A DNA stretch of 11,672 nt from an uncultured Ruminococcus sp. Lineage in GTDB: Bacteria; Bacillota; Clostridia; Oscillospirales; CAG-272. How positions within the stretch are numbered: the stretch's first letter is position 1; each line of letters begins with the position of its first letter. The position numbers and the translations under genes are program-made. The notes under the pieces are model-generated. The model was not told the DNA's origin. It did not search any database and was given only the letters and a program-made list of their open reading frames with translations. Shown here one piece after another: positions 6,290-11,672 of the stretch. The DNA is taken from contig URUL01000065.1 in assembly GCA_900551005.1 (NCBI GenBank), positions 1-11,672 on the forward strand, given 5' to 3'.

Positions 6290-6312
6290 TTGAACTAATT
6301 ATTTGAGTTCAA
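6290..6312. promoter_or_regulatory. Third dyad, TTGAAC-N11-GTTCAA
   Basis: Arms TTGAAC (6290-6295) and GTTCAA (6307-6312) contain the same GAAC/GTTC half-sites as the repressor operators but with an 11-bp spacer. A smaller dyad, TTTGA-GT-TCAAA, sits at 6302-6313. It lies about 53 bp upstream of the plus-strand promoter at 6365-6393, so it might let the LexA-like protein touch the divergent defence operon. Confidence 0.4.
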
Positions 6313-6350
6313 ACGGTATTAGTCGATTTCTTGAAGTATTTCTGCGAAAA

Positions 6351-6363
6351 ATCAATCATTGAT
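6351..6363. promoter_or_regulatory. Palindrome ATCAAT-C-ATTGAT, operator candidate for the Xre regulator
   Basis: A perfect 13-bp palindrome ends two bases before the -35 box of the plus-strand promoter. Cro/Xre-type regulators bind dyads of about this size. The small Xre gene downstream makes autoregulation the simplest reading; this is inference. Confidence 0.5.
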
Positions 6364-6364
6364 A

Positions 6365-6393
6365 TTGTAAAAAAGGGCTAACTGTGTTATAAT
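6365..6393 (+). promoter_or_regulatory. Promoter of the Xre/helicase operon
   Basis: The -35 box is TTGTAA (6365-6370) and the -10 box is TATAAT (6388-6393), a perfect consensus with a TG one base upstream (extended -10) and a 17-bp spacer. It lies 40 bp upstream of the Xre ATG. No terminator was found between here and the right edge, so it probably drives the whole plus-strand operon. Confidence 0.8.
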
Positions 6394-6433
6394 GAAGATA
6401 CTATGTATTTGGAGTTAAAACAAGGAGCAATTC

Positions 6434-6649
6434 ATGAGAATCAGTTACAAAAAGTTATGGGTTTTACTTATTCAAAAAGACATAACAAAGGTTGAACTAA
6501 AGCGTGAGGTTGGAATTTCGGCGGGAACAATGAGCAAACTTAATAAAGGTGAGGAAGTTGCACTGTCGGTTTTACTGCGCATTTGCAATTATCTGAATTG
6601 TGATATTGGAGATATTTGTGAGGCAGTGCGTTTAGACACAATAAACTAA
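6434..6649 (+). CDS. Small Xre/Cro-family helix-turn-helix regulator
   Basis: A 71-residue protein that is little more than one HTH domain (about residues 5-62): ISYKKLWVLLIQKDITKVEL, then VGISAGTMSKLNKGEEVALS with the turn and recognition helix, then LLRICNYLNCDIGDI. It belongs to the HTH group of short Cro-like repressors often found at the head of restriction-modification and other defence operons, where they delay or limit expression. Ribosome binding site AAGGAG lies 6 bp before the ATG. It is the first gene of the operon, 31 bp before the helicase, with a promoter and palindrome immediately upstream. No effector domain is present. Confidence 0.88.
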   Translation: MRISYKKLWVLLIQKDITKVELKREVGISAGTMSKLNKGEEVALSVLLRICNYLNCDIGDICEAVRLDTIN

Positions 6650-6680
6650 TATTAATTTACAGCAATGACGAGGTGAGAAT

Positions 6681-9600
6681 ATGCAGATAATTGACAACAT
6701 AACTAACACGCTAAAAGATGACCTGCAGGTTACTATAAAGAGGGGAAGCAAGGTCTTTATTGCTGCGGCTTGTTTTTCAATATACGCTTATAAAGAGTTA
6801 AAGAAACAGCTTGAAAATATTGATGAACTGCGGTTTATTTTCACTTCACCTACTTTTACGACTGAAAAAACCTCAAAGGCACAACGCGAATTTTATATTC
6901 CACGCATTTCGAGAGAGAGCAGTCTGTACGGTACAGAGTTCGAAGTGAAGCTTCGCAATGAATTGACGCAGAAGGCAATTGCAAAAGAATGTGCCGATTG
7001 GATTAGACGTAAAGTAACTTTTAAATCCAATGTGACGCAAGAGCAAATGATTGGATTTATGGCAGTGGATCAAACTGCGTATATGCCTATCAATGGCTTT
7101 TCCACGGTGGATCTTGGCTGTGAGCGCGGAAATAATGCCTATTATCCCGTGCAAAAAACGGAGAATTATGAGAATTCCGGCTATTTTATCAAACTTTTTG
7201 AGCAGCTTTGGAATGACAAGAAAAGGTTACAGGAAGTAACAGATATCGTAATCGAAAATATTTCGGTTGCTTATCGCGAAAATGCTCCGGAGTACATTTA
7301 TTTTGTCGCGCTCTATAATATCTTCAAAGAGTTTCTTGATGATGTTTCAGAGGACGAGCTTCCCAATGAAGCAACAGGCTTTAAGGAAAGCAAAATATGG
7401 GGAATGCTCTATAACTTTCAACGCGACGCTGTTCTCGCCATCATCAGCAAGCTTGAGAAATTCAATGGCTGTATTTTGGCGGACAGTGTAGGTCTCGGTA
7501 AGACATTTACTGCTCTTGCTGTAATCAAGTACTATGAGAACCGCAATAAATCCGTACTTGTTCTTTGTCCGAAAAAACTTTCAGAGAACTGGAATACATA
7601 CAAGGGTAACTATATCAACAATCCCATTGCAACGGATCGGTTACGGTACGATGTTCTCTATCATACAGACCTTTCCCGTGAACACGGACAGTCAAACGGT
7701 ATTGATCTTGATCGCTTGAACTGGGGAAACTATGACCTTGTTGTCATTGATGAGAGCCATAATTTCCGCAACGGTGGCGAGGTTTCCGGTGAGGACGCAA
7801 AAGAAAACCGCTATCTGAAGCTTTTGAACAAAGTCGTTCGTGCCGGTGTGAAAACGAAGGTACTGATGCTTTCCGCAACGCCGGTCAATAACAAGTTTAT
7901 TGACCTCAAAAATCAACTTGCGCTCGCCTACGAGGGTGATGCTTCGCAAATAAACAAAAAGCTTGATACCAAAAAAAGCATTGATGAAATTTTTCGTCAG
8001 GCGCAGAAAGCCTTCAATGCTTGGAGCAAGCTCCCTGCCGAAGAACGCACGACGGACGAACTTCTTCGGACTCTGGATTTTGATTTCTTTGAACTGTTGG
8101 ACAGCGTGACGATTGCGCGGTCAAGAAAGCATATCGAAAAGTATTACAACACTTCTGACATCGGCAAGTTCCCGGAGCGTTTGCCGCCGATTTCTCTGCG
8201 TCCCTGTCTGACTGATCTGAACGATGCGATTAACTATAATGAGATTTACAGCCTGCTTATGTCGCTGAATTTGACGATTTATACGCCGTCGAATTATATC
8301 ATGCCGTCGAAACTGGCAAAGTACATCGATATGACGCATCACAAGGGAAACAGCCTGACTCAGCAGGGACGCGAAGAAGGGATTCGACGCCTTATGAGCA
8401 TCAATCTCCTCAAGCGTCTGGAAAGCTCGGTCGCGTCATTCCGCCTGACAGTTGACCGTATTCGGAAACTGATTGACGATACTATCGGTACAATCAATGG
8501 TTATCAGTCCGGAGGATGTGTTCTCAATCTGACTGAGATTTCCGATACAGATGATTTCGATTACGATGACCAGAACACCGACTTCTTCTCCGTCGGCAAG
8601 AAGGTCAAAATTGACCTTGCTGACATGGACTATGTTTCATGGATGCGTGAGCTTAAAAAGGATGCGGAAAATTTGGAACTTCTGTCTTTGATGATTGCGG
8701 ACATCACGCCGGAGCATGACACGAAACTGCAAACATTGTTCGGCTTGATCCGGAAGAAAATTGAGCATCCGATCAACCCAGACAATAAGAAAATCATTAT
8801 CTTTACGGCATTTTCTGATACTGCCGATTATCTTTTCGCAAATGTAGGTAAATTTGCAAAAGTGAATTTTGGATTGGATACGGCGGAAATTACCGGAACG
8901 GTCGATGGGGAAACCACTATACCAAAGCTCCGGGCAGACCTCAACACGGTTCTAACCTGTTTCTCACCCGTTTCCAAAGGAAAGTCGGTACTCCTGCCCG
9001 GAAGTACCGATGAGCTTGATATTCTGATTGCAACCGACTGTATTTCCGAGGGTCAGAACTTGCAGGATTGTGATTATCTTATAAATTATGATATTCATTG
9101 GAACCCTGTCCGCATTATCCAGCGGTTCGGACGAATTGACCGTATCGGAAGCAAAAACGACCACATTCAGCTTGTAAACTTCTGGCCGGATATGGATCTC
9201 GACGAGTATATCAACCTGAAAAGCCGCGTGGAGACCCGCATGAAGATTTCGGTTATGACTTCCACCGGTGATGATGACCTGATCAATGCTGAGGAAAAGG
9301 GCGACCTTGAATACCGCCGTGCACAGCTAAAACGGCTGCAAGAAGAAGTCGTGGATATTGAAGACATGACCAGCGGCATCTCCATTATGGATTTGGGATT
9401 AAACGAGTTCCGACTCGATCTGCTGGAATACATGAAGCAGCACGAGGACATCGAAACCGCGCCAAAGGGTCTGCACACCGTTGTCGGGCAGACAGAGGAT
9501 TCTCCTGCCGGTGTGATCTTTGTCCTCCGCAACATCAACGACAGCGTGAACATTGACAACCGTAACCGGATTCATCCATTTTACATGGTCTATATCAGTG

Positions 9601-9905
9601 AAGAAGGCGAAATCGTCTGCGATTACCTCAATCCGAAAAAACTGCTCGACACCATGCGCTTGCTCTGTCGTGGCAAGAGCGAGCCGTGCATGGAGCTTTG
9701 CAAGCAGTTCAATGACGAAACCGATGATGGACGCAAAATGGGCGAAGTCTCTGAACTGCTGAGTGAGGCGATCAATTCTATTATCGACGTGAAAGAAGAA
9801 AACGATATTGACAGCCTGTTCAAGAGCGGAGGAACAACCGCCCTGCTCAGTGCGGTGTCTGGACTGGATGATTTTGAGCTGATCTGCTTCTTGGTTGTGA
9901 AATAA
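6681..9905 (+). CDS. SNF2/DEAD-type helicase with degenerate PLD-like N-terminal domain
   Basis: A 1074-residue superfamily 2 helicase/translocase. Seen: N-terminal PLD-nuclease-like region (about 1-155) whose HxK histidine appears lost (VTQEQMIGFMAVD where HxK is expected, then NGFSTVDLG), so no nuclease activity is predicted; Walker A DSVGLGKT (268-275); Walker B DESH (357-360); motif III SATP (398-401); a long insert rich in charged helices (about 450-690); and the second RecA domain with IIIFTAF, IATDCISEGQNLQ (783-795) and motif VI QRFGRIDRIG (814-823). A C-terminal extension of about 250 residues follows. All core ATPase motifs are intact. It likely moves along or remodels DNA as the motor of a defence complex. 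Start: ATG with GAGGTGA upstream. DUF4391 follows 12 bp downstream; together with the Mod gene this is a known type of R-M neighbourhood. It is distinct from a type III Res subunit, which usually follows Mod. Confidence 0.85.
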   Translation: MQIIDNITNTLKDDLQVTIKRGSKVFIAAACFSIYAYKELKKQLENIDELRFIFTSPTFTTEKTSKAQREFYIPRISRESSLYGTEFEVKLRNELTQKAIAKECADWIRRKVTFKSNVTQEQMIGFMAVDQTAYMPINGFSTVDLGCERGNNAYYPVQKTENYENSGYFIKLFEQLWNDKKRLQEVTDIVIENISVAYRENAPEYIYFVALYNIFKEFLDDVSEDELPNEATGFKESKIWGMLYNFQRDAVLAIISKLEKFNGCILADSVGLGKTFTALAVIKYYENRNKSVLVLCPKKLSENWNTYKGNYINNPIATDRLRYDVLYHTDLSREHGQSNGIDLDRLNWGNYDLVVIDESHNFRNGGEVSGEDAKENRYLKLLNKVVRAGVKTKVLMLSATPVNNKFIDLKNQLALAYEGDASQINKKLDTKKSIDEIFRQAQKAFNAWSKLPAEERTTDELLRTLDFDFFELLDSVTIARSRKHIEKYYNTSDIGKFPERLPPISLRPCLTDLNDAINYNEIYSLLMSLNLTIYTPSNYIMPSKLAKYIDMTHHKGNSLTQQGREEGIRRLMSINLLKRLESSVASFRLTVDRIRKLIDDTIGTINGYQSGGCVLNLTEISDTDDFDYDDQNTDFFSVGKKVKIDLADMDYVSWMRELKKDAENLELLSLMIADITPEHDTKLQTLFGLIRKKIEHPINPDNKKIIIFTAFSDTADYLFANVGKFAKVNFGLDTAEITGTVDGETTIPKLRADLNTVLTCFSPVSKGKSVLLPGSTDELDILIATDCISEGQNLQDCDYLINYDIHWNPVRIIQRFGRIDRIGSKNDHIQLVNFWPDMDLDEYINLKSRVETRMKISVMTSTGDDDLINAEEKGDLEYRRAQLKRLQEEVVDIEDMTSGISIMDLGLNEFRLDLLEYMKQHEDIETAPKGLHTVVGQTEDSPAGVIFVLRNINDSVNIDNRNRIHPFYMVYISEEGEIVCDYLNPKKLLDTMRLLCRGKSEPCMELCKQFNDETDDGRKMGEVSELLSEAINSIIDVKEENDIDSLFKSGGTTALLSAVSGLDDFELICFLVVK

Positions 9906-9917
9906 GGAGGGCTTACA

Positions 9918-10580
9918 ATGCTTGGGTTTCCTGTGTCTACGGAATTTAACAAAAGAATACCGAAGCAAAAGTTCTATGAGAACCTCGATGTTTCTCCGAC
10001 CTTGCGTCGTGTGTTTGTCGATCAGATACGCATTGTATACTGGCGAAATAAGCTGGCAGCCTCCACGCTCAACATTGCTGCGGGCGAAGCCGTAACGGAA
10101 ATTGAAGTGTTTGAAGTGCACCTGAACGAGCCGCTGCTTGATGAGGCTGTTCTGAAACAGATCGACAAGGAAATCCCGTACCACATTCTTTTTATTCTGA
10201 CCTGTGACGGAAAGGCTCAAGCGTGGATTGGCTATAAAGAAGTTGCCGCATCCGGCAGCAACGCCTTCAAGGTGAGCCGCTATTATCACACCGACTGGAT
10301 GCCGGAAGACGAGCTGCATCTCAGCCTCGATGGCTTAAATATGGATGCCGTCTACGCAAGCCTTATCCGTCAGATTGCCGGGGACAAGCTGCAACCGGAT
10401 TCCGGTGAGAGCCTGAAAGCGTCTGTTGAGCGTGATGAAAAGAAGACGCAGCTTGAAAAGCAGATCGCCACGCTGGAAAACAAAATGCGGCGAGAGAAGC
10501 AGCTAAATAGGCAGATGGAAATGAACGCGGAGTTGAAAAAAATGAGAAAGGAATGGGAAAGAAACAATGGGATGGAGTGA
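9918..10580 (+). CDS. DUF4391 domain protein
   Basis: A 220-residue protein recognised by its N-terminus (FNKRIPKQKFYENL; LAASTLNI; EIEVFEVHL; IDKEIPYHILFIL) as DUF4391, a family of unknown biochemical function that sits in restriction-modification-like operons between an SNF2-type helicase and a methyltransferase. The first 165 or so residues form the domain. The rest (about 168-218) is a charged coiled coil rich in Lys, Glu and Met, suited to bind a partner. No catalytic motif is evident. A full AAGGAGG site lies 8 bp before the ATG, and the gene is 12 bp after the helicase stop. Its 3' end overlaps the next gene by 14 bp. It is probably an adaptor of the defence complex; that role is inference. 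Confidence 0.8.
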   Translation: MLGFPVSTEFNKRIPKQKFYENLDVSPTLRRVFVDQIRIVYWRNKLAASTLNIAAGEAVTEIEVFEVHLNEPLLDEAVLKQIDKEIPYHILFILTCDGKAQAWIGYKEVAASGSNAFKVSRYYHTDWMPEDELHLSLDGLNMDAVYASLIRQIAGDKLQPDSGESLKASVERDEKKTQLEKQIATLENKMRREKQLNRQMEMNAELKKMRKEWERNNGME

Positions 10581-11289
10581 AATTTGGAAGGTTGTCCTCG
10601 GAGTTGTAACAAGCGTTGGTGGAGTCGGTATAATAATCGTTGCTTGTGCAAAGTTTGCTTCTGGAATGATTGCAACGAGGTTAGAACAGAAATACTCGCT
10701 AAAAATTGAAAAGGACCTCGAAGCCTACAAAGCGGAATTAGAGAAGGATTTTGAGGACTATAAGCAAGGCTTGAGTAAAGAAATGGAACGATACCGGACA
10801 AGTTTGGCTGCAAAAAACTATGTTAGCAAAACCAGGTTCGATGCAGAATTTGAAATCTATCGAAAGCTTTCCTTAGCTTATTTCGAAATGATCAAGATGA
10901 TTACCAATTTGATTCCTCCCGGATTTGCATATGAAATTGCAGACGAGCAAAAGGAGTCCGAGAGAGAAAAAAAGCTGTATTTACAATCAAATGATGCGAC
11001 AATCGCAGCTCAGGATATGCTCAGAGCAAATGAGCCCTTCATATCAGAAAACTTCTTCGACAAGTATTACGCAATTTTGATAAAATGTCAGCAACAGCTT
11101 AGTGCATATGAACGTCGATGGAATGTCGGATATATTGCGCCTCAAAAGGAGAAGGAGCGGTTTACCCCGGAAGAGTATCAGAAGTCAGAGAAAATACGGG
11201 AAGATATGAGTTCATTGAATAAAGAGATAAGAGCATACTTGTCCGAATTGGAAGTTATTGATAATCAGGGAGGAACTACCAATGGATAA
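10567..11289 (+). CDS. Membrane-anchored coiled-coil protein of unknown function
   Basis: A 240-residue protein with one N-terminal membrane segment (about residues 7-30, VVLGVVTSVGGVGIIIVACA), then a strongly charged coiled coil (about 37-80, EQKYSLKIEKDLEAYKAELE and similar heptads) and a mostly helical C-terminal region. No enzyme motif is seen. Short N-terminally anchored proteins of this plan occur in defence operons, but I cannot name a family. It starts inside the DUF4391 gene (14-bp overlap) and its end overlaps the Mod start by 8 bp, so translation is probably coupled with both neighbours. Its codons are clearly AT-richer than those of DUF4391 and Mod, suggesting that it joined the operon separately. 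It could place the system at the membrane or act as a sensor or effector; both are guesses. Confidence 0.75.
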   Translation: MGWSEIWKVVLGVVTSVGGVGIIIVACAKFASGMIATRLEQKYSLKIEKDLEAYKAELEKDFEDYKQGLSKEMERYRTSLAAKNYVSKTRFDAEFEIYRKLSLAYFEMIKMITNLIPPGFAYEIADEQKESEREKKLYLQSNDATIAAQDMLRANEPFISENFFDKYYAILIKCQQQLSAYERRWNVGYIAPQKEKERFTPEEYQKSEKIREDMSSLNKEIRAYLSELEVIDNQGGTTNG

Positions 11290-11672
11290 ACTACGCATGG
11301 AATCGCCGGATATGACGGCGCAGAACATAGACCACATTGCTGCCCTGTTTCCGAACTGCATCACGGAGATGCTGGACGAGGAACACAGCACGCCGGAGAA
11401 GAAGGTGTACAAACGGGCGGTCAACTTTGAACTGCTGAAACAGATGCTCTCGCCGGACGTGGTGGACGGAGACGAGGCATACGAGTTCACATGGGTGGGT
11501 AAGAAGGCGGCAATCGTAGAAGCCAACAAGCCGATCCGGAAGACGCTGCGCCCCTGTGTGGCAGAGAGCAAGGACTGGGACACCACCGAAAACCTCTACA
11601 TTGAGGGTGATAATCTGGAAGTCCTCAAGCTCTTGCAGGAGAGTTATCTCGGCAAGGTCAAGATGATCTATA
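11282..11672 (+). CDS. Type III restriction-modification DNA methyltransferase (Mod-like), N-terminal part
   Basis: The ATG at 11282, behind GGGAGGA, opens a frame of 130 residues that runs off the window with no stop. It begins MDKLRMESPDMTAQNI, continues with ALFPNCITEMLDEE and the MLSPDVVDGDEAYEFTWVGK segment, then WDTTENLYIEGDNLEVLKLL and QESYLGKVKMIY. This is the N-terminus typical of type III Mod (beta-class N6-adenine methyltransferase) subunits; family knowledge predicts the catalytic DPPY motif right after the last visible residue. Mod recognises and methylates the target sequence, protecting host DNA and directing the Res subunit. GC content is higher than in the gene before it, which it overlaps by 8 bp. 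Activity cannot be judged because the catalytic and target-recognition parts lie outside. Confidence 0.88.
   Translation, partial: MDKLRMESPDMTAQNIDHIAALFPNCITEMLDEEHSTPEKKVYKRAVNFELLKQMLSPDVVDGDEAYEFTWVGKKAAIVEANKPIRKTLRPCVAESKDWDTTENLYIEGDNLEVLKLLQESYLGKVKMIY

Noticed and set aside
6681..9905. DISARM DrmD-type helicase or type III Res subunit
   Set aside because: The neighbours (DUF4391, then Mod) and the PLD-like N-terminus do not fit DISARM gene order, and type III Res normally follows Mod and carries a C-terminal nuclease domain not recognised here.
9399..10319. 306-codon minus-strand open frame across the helicase/DUF4391 boundary
   Set aside because: It is antisense to two recognised genes and spans their junction; the His/Arg/Val-rich product looks like the reverse reading of coding sequence.
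1..11672. CRISPR arrays, tRNA or rRNA genes
   Set aside because: No regularly spaced repeats and no tRNA- or rRNA-like sequence were seen on either strand; the only repeats are short dyads and two isolated direct repeats.

Overview
The window looks like a piece of an accessory or mobile region from a Firmicute, probably a gut Clostridium-type organism (Oscillospiraceae/Lachnospiraceae-like). The reasons are strong AGGAGG-type ribosome binding sites, sigma-A-like promoters with 17-bp spacers, moderate and patchy GC content, and gene families typical of clostridial integrative elements. This placement is inference; no rRNA or housekeeping gene is present.

The left part (1-2586) holds a structured leader with a terminator, an extended -10 promoter, and a 720-residue protein that resembles the two-barrel RNA polymerases (YonO / eukaryotic RdRP type). 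Its metal-binding motif is DYDSD (D626, D628, D630), preceded by an RSPHITMGN motif. The 3' end appears cut off and is joined within a few bases to a scrap of a Tn916-type tyrosine integrase (about 2407-2570). That scrap runs into the truncated 3' end of a minus-strand, DUF3644-like (HEPN-like) gene, which is also frameshifted at an A8 tract. Two junctions therefore lie about 160-180 bp apart and form a rearrangement scar.

The middle part (3089-6273) is a minus-strand module. A LexA/S24-type self-cleaving repressor overlaps by ATGA a protein with a sigma-region-4-like C-terminus. A large serine recombinase follows with its own promoter and ends at a strong bidirectional terminator. The repressor promoter carries palindromic AGAAC-N5-GTTCT operator candidates. 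This looks like an SOS-type control unit for a recombinase, possibly the integration/excision module of an element.

The right part (6290-11672) is a divergent plus-strand operon: a small Xre/Cro regulator with its own promoter and palindromic operator candidate, a 1074-residue PLD-like/SNF2-type helicase, a DUF4391 protein, a membrane-anchored coiled-coil protein, and the N-terminus of a type III restriction-modification (Mod-like) DNA methyltransferase that runs off the window. The last three genes overlap by 14 and 8 bp. It is best read as a phage-defence operon, an extended type III R-M-like system, carried beside the recombinase module. The Mod catalytic motifs and any Res subunit lie beyond the right edge and are not seen.
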